A stretch of 33,980 bases of DNA from Candidatus Staskawiczbacteria bacterium RIFOXYB1_FULL_38_37 (GTDB taxonomy: Bacteria; Patescibacteriota; Minisyncoccia; Minisyncoccales; Staskawiczbacteraceae). Below the pieces are notes generated by a model that saw only the letters and a list, made by a program, of their open reading frames with translations, was not told where the DNA came from and did not search any database. Below, piece by piece: positions 22,613 to 30,513 of the stretch. The stretch lies in assembly GCA_001822075.1 (NCBI GenBank), contig MHPK01000005.1, forward strand, positions 1 through 33,980, read 5' to 3'. The position numbers and the translations under genes are program-made. Numbering within the stretch: the first letter of the stretch is position 1; every line of letters begins with the position of its first letter.

Positions 22613-23368
22613 TTACAAACTATATTCATCTAGGGAGTCTGGTATTATTATCTTTAACTTATTGCTTTTAATTTTATCTCTAATTTTAGGCAAATCATTT
22701 TTTCTGAAATCTCTGTTGATATGAGTTAAAGCCAAGCACTTTACATTATTATTTTCGGCAAATTTAATGGCAGAGACAATCGAAGAATGGCCTATAATTT
22801 CTCTGTCATATAGATATGTTTCTGAAATCAGCAAATCAGCATTCTTATAAAAATCAGTGTCAGGCAAGGGCGAACCATCTCCTGTATATATTAAAATATT
22901 TTTACCGTCGCTTATTTTTACAGCCAAATTTTCTCCGGAATGCACGGTCTTTTCAAATGATAATTTCAAATCTTGAAATTCAATATCTTTGCCCTCCTCA
23001 ACTTCAATTATTTTTACTTCAAATTTAAACTTTTCTTTAAAACCCAAATAAGCCAAATCCATTAATTTTTCAAATTGCTCCTTAAAACCATTTCTCGAGA
23101 TAACCGTAAAAGGCCTTGTTCTGCCTTTATCCTCGCCTGCCCACATCTTAAGCAAAAGCCCTGGCAATCCAAAATAATGGTCTGCGTGCTGGTGGCTTAT
23201 ATAAACTGCGTCCAAAAAATTAGGGTCATTATTAAATTTCCATAATTGCCATGGAACAGTAAAACCGCAGTCTAACAGCAGGTTTGTTTTTTCAGATATG
23301 ACTAAACTTGAATTATTGGGCAAATTTTCATCAAATGCCTCGCCCACCCCTAAAAATATTATTTTCAT
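22613..23368 (-). CDS. Metallo-beta-lactamase-fold hydrolase, ribonuclease Z-like
   Basis: Zinc-dependent hydrolase of about 251 residues. The frame is open further upstream, but the family start is MKIIFLGVGEAF, so I use ATG 23368. The metal-binding residues are clear: SHQHADHYFGLPGLL (HxHxDH), IGHSS, YTGDGSPLPD (bridging Asp), and a late LTHINRDF. The overall order matches RNase Z/ElaC-type enzymes, which trim tRNA 3' ends, but general MBL hydrolases of this shape exist, so tRNA processing is inferred only. The only tRNA here already encodes CCA. Last gene of the run that begins with iorA. Confidence 0.8.
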   Translation of the reverse strand: MKIIFLGVGEAFDENLPNNSSLVISEKTNLLLDCGFTVPWQLWKFNNDPNFLDAVYISHQHADHYFGLPGLLLKMWAGEDKGRTRPFTVISRNGFKEQFEKLMDLAYLGFKEKFKFEVKIIEVEEGKDIEFQDLKLSFEKTVHSGENLAVKISDGKNILIYTGDGSPLPDTDFYKNADLLISETYLYDREIIGHSSIVSAIKFAENNNVKCLALTHINRDFRKNDLPKIRDKIKSNKLKIIIPDSLDEYSL

Positions 23369-23394
23369 TTTTTTGGAAATAAGTATTTGAATAC

Positions 23395-24168
23395 TTACAT
23401 AAAAATTAAGACTAAAACTCCTAATATAAAACAATATGGAGCAAAATAATGGAGCTTGCCTCTAATTAAAACCTTCTCAATAATTTTTAAAGATAAAAAC
23501 CCAAAAACAGCTGAAAATAAAAATCCCGTTAAATTGGTGAGCACGCCTCCGTTAAAAAGATTAAAATTCTGTTCTGTAAATTGCAAAAGAAAAGCGCCGA
23601 AGATTACTGGTATAGACATTAAAAAAGAAAATTTAAAAGCATCATCCCTTTTTAAACTTCTAAAAATGCTGGCTGATATTGTGCTCCCTGACCTTGATAT
23701 TCCAGGCAGAATTGCAAATGCTTGGAACACTCCAATAAACAAAGAGTCAAACCAGCTGATATTTTTTATGTCTTTTTTTTCGTTTTTAAAAAACTTTGTG
23801 GCAAAAAGTATAAGAGAGGTAATAACAAATGATATTCCTATAAGATAAACAGAAGAAAATATGCCCTCCATTTTATCTTTTAATAATAATCCTGCTATTA
23901 CTGCCGGCAAACTTGCGATTATTATTAATAATATAAGTTTTAAAGTTTGCTTTTCTTTTAAGGTTTTAAAAATATAAATAATTTCTTTTCTTAAATAAAA
24001 AACAACTGCCAAAAGCGTGCCTAAGTGCGCTATTGTGTCAAAAAATATGGGCGGGGTTTGAAAAGAAAAAAAATGCTGGAATAATGCTAAGTGCCCAGAA
24101 CTTGAAACCGGCAAAAATTCTGTTAATCCCTGAACAGCTCCCAAGAAAACAGATTGGATTAAAGTCAT
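23395..24168 (-). CDS. uppP: Undecaprenyl-diphosphatase
   Basis: Integral membrane enzyme that turns undecaprenyl diphosphate into the monophosphate carrier used for cell-wall building; also called BacA. The 257-residue product is normal in size and highly hydrophobic with multiple membrane segments. Two catalytic motifs are intact: TEFLPVSSSGHL (about residues 16-27) and PGISRSGST (155-163). It is 4 bp from the PAP2 gene, whose product could do a related dephosphorylation, so the pair forms a lipid-carrier module. Confidence 0.93.
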   Translation of the reverse strand: MTLIQSVFLGAVQGLTEFLPVSSSGHLALFQHFFSFQTPPIFFDTIAHLGTLLAVVFYLRKEIIYIFKTLKEKQTLKLILLIIIASLPAVIAGLLLKDKMEGIFSSVYLIGISFVITSLILFATKFFKNEKKDIKNISWFDSLFIGVFQAFAILPGISRSGSTISASIFRSLKRDDAFKFSFLMSIPVIFGAFLLQFTEQNFNLFNGGVLTNLTGFLFSAVFGFLSLKIIEKVLIRGKLHYFAPYCFILGVLVLIFM

Positions 24169-24172
24169 AATT

Positions 24173-24667
24173 TTAAATTAAAAAATACATTAAGATTGAA
24201 GAGAGGCCTCCAACAACGGCTCCAGCTAAAATATCGCTGGGCCAATGCGCTCCGCAAAATATTCTTGCAAGACCGTTTAAAACAAAAATCGCAATAAATA
24301 TCCATGCTAAAATCGGATTAAAAAACAGCAAAGCAAAGGACATGCCAAAAAAGAACGATGCATGTCCCGAAGGAAAAGAGGGATGTTTTGGAACGGGTAT
24401 AATAACTTTAGCCTCCTCTAAACAAACCGGCCTTTTTCTTTTATAAAAAAAATAAATCGGCTCGTTAACAATAAATCTGGAAAACAATCCAATGGTCAGG
24501 GGATAAAAAATAATTTCTAAGTTCTGGCTTAAAAAGGAAAAACCAGCCAAAAAAATAATTAAAAAATAAGGAATAAATCTTGCAAAAAAAATCCCGGCTA
24601 TATCCAGCCATTTATATTTTCTTGCAAAACCATTTATTAAATTAAATAAATATAAATCTATATTCAT
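24173..24667 (-). CDS. PAP2-family membrane phosphatase
   Basis: A 164-residue membrane protein with the acid phosphatase (PAP2) signature: YKRKRP (76-80), PSGH (99-102) and ARIFCGAHWPSD with Arg135, His141 and Asp145. About five membrane segments are visible. Family members remove phosphate from lipid phosphates or diphosphates; next to uppP, undecaprenyl diphosphate or a related lipid is the likely substrate, but this is inferred. It starts directly after the glyA stop. Confidence 0.88.
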   Translation of the reverse strand: MNIDLYLFNLINGFARKYKWLDIAGIFFARFIPYFLIIFLAGFSFLSQNLEIIFYPLTIGLFSRFIVNEPIYFFYKRKRPVCLEEAKVIIPVPKHPSFPSGHASFFFGMSFALLFFNPILAWIFIAIFVLNGLARIFCGAHWPSDILAGAVVGGLSSILMYFLI

Positions 24668-25915
24668 TTATTTTGGCAGAGGGAATTTTTTACAAAATTT
24701 CTTTATTTCTTCTCTAACTTTTTTTACTGATTTGGGATTGCTTATAACTTCATTTATCCAGCCGGCTATTTTTTTCATTTCTTTTTCTTTCATTCCTCTT
24801 GTAGTAATTGCCGGAGTTCCCATTCTGATTCCCGATGGCTTAAACGGCGGAGCGGGATCGTAGGGAATGCTGTTTTTATTTATTGTAATGCCGGCTGCCT
24901 CCAGCAAATCCTGCGCTTCAGGCCCTGCGATATTTTTATTTCTCAAATCAATTAAAATCAAATGGTTGTCTGTGCCTCCTGAAACCAAATTAAATCCATA
25001 CTTTTTTAATTCTTCTGCCAAAGCTTTGGCATTTTTTACAACCTGATGGGCATATTTTTTAAAAGCAGGAGTTGAAGCCTCTTTTAAGCAAACAGCAATT
25101 CCGGCTATCTGATGCATATGAGGGCCCCCTTGAAACCCTGGAAAAATCGCCTTGTCAATTTTTTTAGCTAAATCCGGGTCTTTGTTTAAACCTTTCTGGG
25201 TTACCATTATCATTCCTCCCCTTGGACCTCGCAAGGTTTTATGGGTTGTTGTTGAAATAATATGCACATAAGGCACAGGGCTTGGATGTGCCCCACCTGC
25301 AACTAAACCTGCAATATGGGCAATATCAGCTACAAGATAAGCGCCCGCAGAGTCTGCAATCTCTCCTAATTTTTTCCAGTCAAAAATTCTTGGGTAAGCT
25401 GTAGCTCCCACAAAAATTAATTTTGGCTTATTTTCTTTTGCCAGTTTTTCTATTTCTTCATAATTTAAAAGACCTGTTTTTTCATAAACCCCGTATTGCA
25501 CTGAATTAAAAAATTTGGCAGAAAAATTAACTTTCCAGCCATGAGTAAGGTGGCCCCCCATTGGCAAAGCCATTCCCATTATCGTGTCTTTCGGTTCGCA
25601 AACAGCCATATAAACAGCTGCATTAGCCGGCGAACCAGAATATGGCTGAACATTGGCATGCGGAACTTTAAATAATTTTTTTGCCCTGTCCCGGCATAAG
25701 TCCTCCAAAATATCATAATATTTTAATCCTGCGTAATACCTTTTTCCAGGATACCCTTCTGCATATTTGTCAGTTAAAATTGAACCCAACGCCTCACGGA
25801 CAGCAACAGAAGAATGGTTTTCAGAAGGAATCATTTCCAAAGATGTTTTTTGCCTCTCTGTTTCCAATTCAATTAACTTTGCGATCTGCGCATCTTGCTT
25901 TTTGAGTTTTGGCAT
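24668..25915 (-). CDS. glyA: Serine hydroxymethyltransferase
   Basis: PLP enzyme converting serine and tetrahydrofolate to glycine and methylene-tetrahydrofolate, the main one-carbon source. The 415-residue product has normal length. Visible motifs: LEMIPSENHSS near the start, YAEGYPGKRYYAG, ADIAHIAGLVAGG, and the PLP-lysine segment ISTTTHKTLRGPRGG (Lys near residue 228). The C-terminal SGIRMGTPAITTRGM is also present. It follows tsaC after 1 bp and precedes the PAP2 gene with no gap, so it is tightly coupled. Confidence 0.96.
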   Translation of the reverse strand: MPKLKKQDAQIAKLIELETERQKTSLEMIPSENHSSVAVREALGSILTDKYAEGYPGKRYYAGLKYYDILEDLCRDRAKKLFKVPHANVQPYSGSPANAAVYMAVCEPKDTIMGMALPMGGHLTHGWKVNFSAKFFNSVQYGVYEKTGLLNYEEIEKLAKENKPKLIFVGATAYPRIFDWKKLGEIADSAGAYLVADIAHIAGLVAGGAHPSPVPYVHIISTTTHKTLRGPRGGMIMVTQKGLNKDPDLAKKIDKAIFPGFQGGPHMHQIAGIAVCLKEASTPAFKKYAHQVVKNAKALAEELKKYGFNLVSGGTDNHLILIDLRNKNIAGPEAQDLLEAAGITINKNSIPYDPAPPFKPSGIRMGTPAITTRGMKEKEMKKIAGWINEVISNPKSVKKVREEIKKFCKKFPLPK

Positions 25916-25916
25916 A

Positions 25917-26462
25917 TTATTTTCTTAAAAGTATAATTTTGTTCTTTGTTAAATCTATTATGGACGAAGGCTTTCTTTTTGGCAAATTACCTGCATCAAT
26001 TATTAAATCAACTTTATCGCCAAACTGATTTATAATTTCTTTTATATTATTCAAAGCCGGCTGACCTGAAATATTAACTGATGTCTGGGTCAACGGCTTA
26101 TTTATTTTTTTTAACAAATCATTCAAAAATTTATATTTTGGGATTCTCAAAGCAATTGTGCCTTTGTTTTTCTTTTTCAGAACAAAGGTTGTCTTTCCCG
26201 GCCAATGCTTTTCCAGTATCTTTTCTTGTTTATTATCTATAAAAGCAATGTTTTTTGCCATTTCTATATCCTTAACAAAAACAGGCAAAGGTTTTGACCT
26301 TGGCCGTTTTTTTATTTTGTATATTTTTGCAACAGCTTTTTTGTTTTGAGTGTCTGCTAAAAATCCGTAAACCGTGTCTGTGGGGCAAATAATAACCCCG
26401 CCGTTTTTCAAAATATCCGCTACTTCATTTAATGTTTTCTTCGACGGCTTTATTAATTTCAT
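25917..26462 (-). CDS. tsaC: L-threonylcarbamoyladenylate synthase
   Basis: First enzyme of tRNA t6A synthesis, joining threonine, bicarbonate and ATP into threonylcarbamoyl-AMP. The 181-residue product is the short TsaC form with no extra Sua5 domain. Motifs: GGVIICPTDTVYGFLAD, YKIKKRPRSKPLPVFVKD (nucleotide-binding basic patch), ALRIPKYKF and TQTSVNISGQPALN. Start ATG 26462 overlaps the upstream nucleotidyltransferase by 38 bp; no later Met suits the family. Confidence 0.92.
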   Translation of the reverse strand: MKLIKPSKKTLNEVADILKNGGVIICPTDTVYGFLADTQNKKAVAKIYKIKKRPRSKPLPVFVKDIEMAKNIAFIDNKQEKILEKHWPGKTTFVLKKKNKGTIALRIPKYKFLNDLLKKINKPLTQTSVNISGQPALNNIKEIINQFGDKVDLIIDAGNLPKRKPSSIIDLTKNKIILLRK

Positions 26463-27213
26463 TTTCTAAAAATTTAGATAATTTTTCTATATCTTCCGGC
26501 CTGCCAAAATCCATCCAAAAATCATTCAATTTTTTTACTTTTACTTTTTTCTCTTTTGCCAGCAAAGAAATAGCATCTGTGATTTCATACTCCCCTCGGG
26601 ACGATTTTTCAATTTGAAAAATTTTATCAAAAATTTCCGGCGTAAATTTATACAAGCTGGTATTAATTAAATTTCCTACAAACTCTTTTGGTTTTTCAAC
26701 AATTTTATCCAAAAAATCTTCTCCGTCTTCTATCAAAACTCCAAATTTTTCCGGATGCCCATTTGCAATGCCCGCAACATAATTAAAATTATCATCAATA
26801 TTCATTAATTTTAAGTCCTCCATTGTATAAAAATTATCTCCGCATAAGGAAATAAAATTTTCATTTTTAATTAAATTTTTTACGCATTTTATGGGACAGG
26901 CAGTGCCGTATTCTTTTTCTTTAGAACCCAAAATGTCAAACTGATTTACAATTTTAATATCAAAATCCAAATCGTCAAACCTATGATTTTCTAGCGTAGC
27001 GATATATTTTTTCAAAAACTCCTTAATCATATCTTCACGATATCCTGCAACCAAAATTATTTCTGCATATCCGGCTCTCAATATATTATCTAAAAGATAT
27101 GCCAAAAAAGGCCGTTTTTCGACCTCTATTAAATGTTTAGATTTGTCTTTTGACAAATCTAACATTCTTGTTCCCTGCCCTGCGGCGGAAATTACAACTT
27201 TAGTTATCCCCAT
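26425..27213 (-). CDS. Sugar-phosphate nucleotidyltransferase
   Basis: A 262-residue enzyme of the family that makes NDP-sugars (UTP-glucose-1-phosphate uridylyltransferase / glucose-1-phosphate thymidylyltransferase). The hallmark is ISAAGQGTRMLDLSKDKSKHLIEV.. at the N-terminus (GxGTRM and the K of the sugar-phosphate site), followed by FISLCGDNFYT (metal-binding Asp), KFGVLIEDGE and a conserved late WMDFGRPEDI. Specific substrate cannot be told. It overlaps iorB by 14 bp and tsaC by 38 bp, so translation is likely coupled. Probably supplies activated sugars for surface glycans. Confidence 0.88.
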   Translation of the reverse strand: MGITKVVISAAGQGTRMLDLSKDKSKHLIEVEKRPFLAYLLDNILRAGYAEIILVAGYREDMIKEFLKKYIATLENHRFDDLDFDIKIVNQFDILGSKEKEYGTACPIKCVKNLIKNENFISLCGDNFYTMEDLKLMNIDDNFNYVAGIANGHPEKFGVLIEDGEDFLDKIVEKPKEFVGNLINTSLYKFTPEIFDKIFQIEKSSRGEYEITDAISLLAKEKKVKVKKLNDFWMDFGRPEDIEKLSKFLENEINKAVEENIK

Positions 27214-27778
27214 AAGCTAAATTAAATGCTTTAATATTCAACTCGCGATATTTTTCAGGAACTATATTTTCTATTGCTTTTAAAATTGATTCTTTTTTTA
27301 TCGGGATTAAATTTTTACCAACAGCATATCCTAAAAGATAAATCGCGCCTACAACTTCATTTTGCAATTTTGCTTTGCAGATATCAGAGGCTTCAATAAT
27401 GTGCATTTTTTTTGTAAAAGATTCATTAAGTTTTTTTACAATCTCTTTCTGCGGCAACCCTCCTAAAACTGGAAAAATGTATTTATTCACCAAAACAGCC
27501 GTATCTTTATTTGCAAAATTTAACACCCTTAAACCTTCCAACAATTCTAAACCAATTATTAAATCCGCCCGGCCATCTTGAACCAGCGGCGAATAAACTT
27601 TTTTGCCTAATCTTACATGCGCTAAAACGCTTCCGCCTCTTTGCGAAAGTCCGTGCAATTCAGATGACTTTACATCATAGCCATCAATAAAGACGGCCTC
27701 ATCTATTAAAGAAAGCATCGTAATAACGCCCTGTCCGCCAACGCCTGAAATGATAATGTTAAAAGTTTTATCTTGCAT
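27200..27778 (-). CDS. iorB: Indolepyruvate ferredoxin oxidoreductase, beta subunit
   Basis: Small subunit of the two-part enzyme that oxidatively decarboxylates aryl pyruvates to acyl-CoA with reduction of ferredoxin. The 192-residue product shows the gamma-domain signature: IIISGVGGQGVITMLSLIDEA, GYDVKSSELHGLSQRGGSVLAHVRLG and ADLIIGLELLEGLRVL. Length matches archaeal and bacterial IorB. Lies 5 bp after iorA. Because the partner lacks the usual iron-sulfur domain, the electron path is unclear. Confidence 0.9.
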   Translation of the reverse strand: MQDKTFNIIISGVGGQGVITMLSLIDEAVFIDGYDVKSSELHGLSQRGGSVLAHVRLGKKVYSPLVQDGRADLIIGLELLEGLRVLNFANKDTAVLVNKYIFPVLGGLPQKEIVKKLNESFTKKMHIIEASDICKAKLQNEVVGAIYLLGYAVGKNLIPIKKESILKAIENIVPEKYRELNIKAFNLAYGDN

Positions 27779-27783
27779 ATTAT

Positions 27784-29457
27784 TTAATCGGGTGAAATTA
27801 TTTGACTGGGTGAATTTTGTCTTTTTTCTAATAATTTACAAATTCTTTTGCATATAATTAATGAAACCTCGTCTTTATCCAAAAATTCTTTTATCGTATC
27901 TTCAAATTCTTTAGTATTTACAGGGTCTAAAACTTTTATATGCTTTACTCCGCAAGCTTTAGCTATTTCCTCTATTTTTAATTCCTCTGTGTTTTCATCC
28001 ATACCAGTTTTTCCCATGCCGGGATTTTGCTGATGGCCGGTCATTGCGGTAATTCTGTTGTCTAAAATAACAACCAACGGATTTGATTTATTATAAACAG
28101 CATTGATTAAAGCAGGTATGCCTGCGTGAAAAAATGTTCCGTCTCCCATTAAAGAAATCACTTTGGGGCCATCAGGACTGACTGACTTTTTGACTCCGTG
28201 CGATATGCCCAAGGAAGCTCCCATAGAAAACAAATAATCGTGCATACTGTGGGGAGCAAGTCCGGCTATCATATTGCATCCTATGTCTCCGCCAAAAATT
28301 GCGCCTTCCGGAGCAATTCTTTTTATAACGGGAAATATATGCCAATAAGGGCATCCTTCGCATAGCCGCGCGGTTCGGCGCGGAATTTTTAATTCCTGCC
28401 TTGAGGCAGGCAGGTTAAATTTTGAATTTTCAATTTTTAATTTTAAAATTTCTGACAGAGCCAAAATAACTTCTTCTGTGTTTAATTCGCCTGTTTTCGG
28501 CAATAAATCTTTGCCGAATATCTGTAAATTTAAACCGTTGTCTTTGGCAATAATTTTTATTTCTTTTTCCAAATAACCTTCCAGTTCTTCAACAACCAAA
28601 ACTTTTTTTAATTTTTTAATAAAGCTTGCAATGGTCTTATCCGCCAAAGGATAAAACAAATTAATTTTTAAAATTGGAATATCTAAATCTAATTCTTTTA
28701 AAGCCTCCAAAGTATGTAAATAAGCCACCCCGGAAGCCGCAATCCCGAATTTTTCAGAGCCCGGGTTTTTGCTGATTTTGTTAATTTTTGATATTTGGGC
28801 ATATGCCTTTATCTTTTCCAATTTTTCTAAAAGCTCTTTTTTCATTTCTAAAACCCTCGGCGGCATTGTTGAAAACTGATGGGGATTTTTGATGAATTCT
28901 CCTATTTTCTGCGGTTTGCTGTTAGTTTTATTAAACTCAACCGGCATTTTCTGGTGGGAAACACGGGTGGTTGTCATTAAAATAACAGGTATATTAAATT
29001 TCTCTGAAATTTCAAATCCTAATTTTGTAAAATCCCTGCATTCTTGCGGGTCTGAGGGCTCCAAAACCGGAATATGCGACAGATAAGCATAGCCCCTTGA
29101 ATCCTGTTCTGATTGCGCTGAACTCCAGCACGAGGGGTCGTCAGCCACAACAATAACCATTGGGGCTTTAGTTCCTGTATAAGCTAAGGGCAACAATGAA
29201 TCCGAACAAACATTTATGCCAAAACTTTTCATATTCACTAATGATTTTAATCCTGAAAAACTGGCGCCTATTGCGGCTTCCAAAGCAACTTTTTCATTCG
29301 TTGACCACTCGGCATAAACCCCGTTCTCTTTGGCGATTTTTAAGAATTCATCTCCAATTTCAGCTGAGGGGCATCCGGGATAACCGGACACAAAATCCAC
29401 GCCTGCCTCCAAAGCTCCTTGTACAATTGCTTCATTTCCTAATAAAATCTTTTTCAT
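27784..29457 (-). CDS. iorA: Indolepyruvate ferredoxin oxidoreductase, alpha subunit without ferredoxin domain
   Basis: Large TPP-binding subunit, partner of IorB. The 557-residue product starts MKKILLGNEAIVQGALEAGV and FVSGYPGCPSAEIGDEF, typical of the pyrimidine-binding domain. The TPP domain is intact: LCEGCPYWHIF, FGGDIGCNMIAGLAPHSMHDYLFSMGAS, then VISLMGDGTFFHAGIPALINAVYN. The protein ends after SLIICKRICKLLEKRQ plus ten residues; typical IorA (about 600-650) continues into two 4Fe-4S motifs, absent here, and only 5 bp precede iorB. A stretch before RRTARLCEGC (about 348-362, KFNLPASRQELK) is coded by inserted palindromic DNA. Head of the large operon. Confidence 0.9.
   Translation of the reverse strand: MKKILLGNEAIVQGALEAGVDFVSGYPGCPSAEIGDEFLKIAKENGVYAEWSTNEKVALEAAIGASFSGLKSLVNMKSFGINVCSDSLLPLAYTGTKAPMVIVVADDPSCWSSAQSEQDSRGYAYLSHIPVLEPSDPQECRDFTKLGFEISEKFNIPVILMTTTRVSHQKMPVEFNKTNSKPQKIGEFIKNPHQFSTMPPRVLEMKKELLEKLEKIKAYAQISKINKISKNPGSEKFGIAASGVAYLHTLEALKELDLDIPILKINLFYPLADKTIASFIKKLKKVLVVEELEGYLEKEIKIIAKDNGLNLQIFGKDLLPKTGELNTEEVILALSEILKLKIENSKFNLPASRQELKIPRRTARLCEGCPYWHIFPVIKRIAPEGAIFGGDIGCNMIAGLAPHSMHDYLFSMGASLGISHGVKKSVSPDGPKVISLMGDGTFFHAGIPALINAVYNKSNPLVVILDNRITAMTGHQQNPGMGKTGMDENTEELKIEEIAKACGVKHIKVLDPVNTKEFEDTIKEFLDKDEVSLIICKRICKLLEKRQNSPSQIISPD
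28366..28440 (-). repeat. Palindromic and AT-repeat insertion inside iorA
   Basis: Contains CCTGCC-ttga-GGCAGG (28395-28410), a GC-rich inverted repeat CCGCGC / GCGCGG just beside it (about 28367-28384), and a ttttgaattttcaattttta tract. It is translated in a variable linker before the conserved LCEGCPYW motif. Confidence 0.75.
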
Positions 29458-29469
29458 AAATTTATTCTT

Positions 29470-29475
29470 ATAATA
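29470..29475 (-). promoter_or_regulatory. Candidate -10 box of the iorA operon
   Basis: TATTATAAGAATAA lies just upstream of the iorA ATG, and an almost identical TATTATAAGAATAA lies before leuS (about 33019-33032). No clear -35 is visible in either case. Confidence 0.35.
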
Positions 29476-29556
29476 CCTTATTTTGATAATTATTTAAAGG
29501 GGTAATCACCCAAAATTTTATTTTTTATTCTACAACAATTTTTTATGCAAAACAAA

Positions 29557-29594
29557 AGCCCTTTGCAAATCGTTGAAACGAAATACAAAGGGCT
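29557..29594 (-). terminator. Terminator of cassette 1
   Basis: CAAAGGGCT (29586-29594) against AGCCCTTTG (29557-29565), then TTTTGTTTT on the minus strand. It closes the cassette gene downstream of leuS. Confidence 0.65.
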
Positions 29595-29677
29595 GAAAGT
29601 CCGAGGGCAAGAGCAAAAGCTCAAAGTCCAAAGGACTAATTGACACTTACGAGGGCGACTGACGAGCCGTCGGAACC
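29595..29677 (-). other. Cassette 1 3' untranslated tract
   Basis: Between stop and terminator the minus strand repeats short pieces such as CCTTTGGACTTTGAGC, GCTCTTGCC and TCGGACTTTC. Cassette 2 has a similar degenerate tract (CTTGG units at 33085-33151). The main frame continues past its TGA for 13 codons to TAG at 29636-29638. Confidence 0.4.
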
Positions 29678-30310
29678 TCAGAGATCGCCGAGCCAGTCGT
29701 AGCTCCAGTCCCACCCCATACCACGGAAAGAGAGGTACAACACGCACCGGCCGCCGACCGGGCTCCGCAACGTCAGACCAAAAAAGTAGATGACGTTGCC
29801 GATTTTCTTGGCGCGACGTAACTTTTCGAGGATGCTCTCCTCGGGCTTGCCGTCGGCCTTGCATTTCTGCCAGTCCTTCCACAAGGATAGAAAGGCACGG
29901 CCCCCAAGCTGCTGATTCTTGCCAACTCTGGCGAGATGCATTTTCTCCTCGCCGTGGATACTGGTTTTGCCTTGCTGTAGGTGCGTCTCAAGGACGATTT
30001 GCTCAAAGTCCATCACATCAGGTTCGGGAACGCAATCCTCGTCGCCTTTCAAGCCGTTGCCGTCAGCAGGGCCCTTCCAGACCGTCCAACCCGCACCGAT
30101 GAACAACTCGGTAGGGTTGAAGACCTTGGGCAATGCCAATTTGAGGCAATGCCGAACAATGGTGGCCAATCCCTTGCTCACCAAGAGAACCTGCTCGGCG
30201 AGGTTGCCTTCAGACAGTTTCTTGATGTCGGCGTTGGTCCAACCCGCACGCCGAAAGGCCATCTTGAGTTCGTTTGCTTGTCCGACATCGAGCATCAGCT
30301 CATTGTCCAT
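29678..30310 (-). CDS. Cassette 1 protein, unknown paralogous family
   Basis: I cannot name a function. The frame opens further upstream, but ATG 30310 (MDNELMLDVGQ) has an ideal Shine-Dalgarno AAGGAG and is my choice, giving about 210 residues. The N-terminus (GQANELKMAFRRAGWTNADI, then LVSKGLATIV) matches the cassette 2 product (GQTHQLMESLEMAGYTSAHV, LVLTGVAKVV). A middle GWTVWKG, then IHGEEKMHLAR, and a Trp/Tyr-rich C-terminus (GGRCVLYLSFRGMGWDWSYD, then WLGDL) also match. No signal peptide or membrane segment. The gene is clearly richer in G+C than leuS and iorA on either side and is flanked by its own promoter, leader and terminator. It may be horizontally acquired or part of an expanded family. 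Confidence 0.65.
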   Translation of the reverse strand: MDNELMLDVGQANELKMAFRRAGWTNADIKKLSEGNLAEQVLLVSKGLATIVRHCLKLALPKVFNPTELFIGAGWTVWKGPADGNGLKGDEDCVPEPDVMDFEQIVLETHLQQGKTSIHGEEKMHLARVGKNQQLGGRAFLSLWKDWQKCKADGKPEESILEKLRRAKKIGNVIYFFGLTLRSPVGGRCVLYLSFRGMGWDWSYDWLGDL

Positions 30311-30478
30311 GATAAATCTCCTTGTCTTTGCGACTTTGTTTTTTTCAAACAGCGTCGCTGGGTTTAGATCGACTGCCAACATAGCAGTTATAGCCAGAAA
30401 ACACCGAAATATCAGTATCTTTTGGCTACAACTGCCGTTCGTAAGTAAATTTCAATATAAATGTGCTAATTTGACTAT
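30311..30478 (-). promoter_or_regulatory. Structured 5' leader of cassette 1
   Basis: About 168 nt from predicted start to ATG. It contains AGCACATTTATATTGAAATT soon after the -10, then GCAGTTGTAGCCA (30424-30436) and TGGCTATAACTGC (30385-30397), which pair across a 26-nt loop with one G-U. The block 30383-30437 matches 33753-33807 at all but one position. Confidence 0.6.
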
Positions 30479-30484
30479 ATATTA

Positions 30485-30513
30485 AGTATAGCATATTTAA
30501 ACGACCTTGTCAA
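30485..30513 (-). promoter_or_regulatory. Promoter of cassette 1, overlapping the leuS stop
   Basis: TTGACA (30508-30513), 17 bp, TATACT (30485-30490) as extended TGCTATACT. The -35 box encodes the I-D-K end of leuS and the spacer contains its TAA stop. Cassette 2 has the same promoter at 33870-33898. Confidence 0.8.

Noticed and set aside
29636-29680. UGA recoding as glycine, as in some CPR groups
   Set aside because: topA ends with TGA at its normal family length, followed by a different gene; most other stops are TAA or TAG.
29490-29882. Minus-strand 130-codon open frame inside cassette 1
   Set aside because: It overlaps the cassette 1 gene in another frame and has a low-complexity Arg-rich translation; only its last few residues resemble the paralogue tail.
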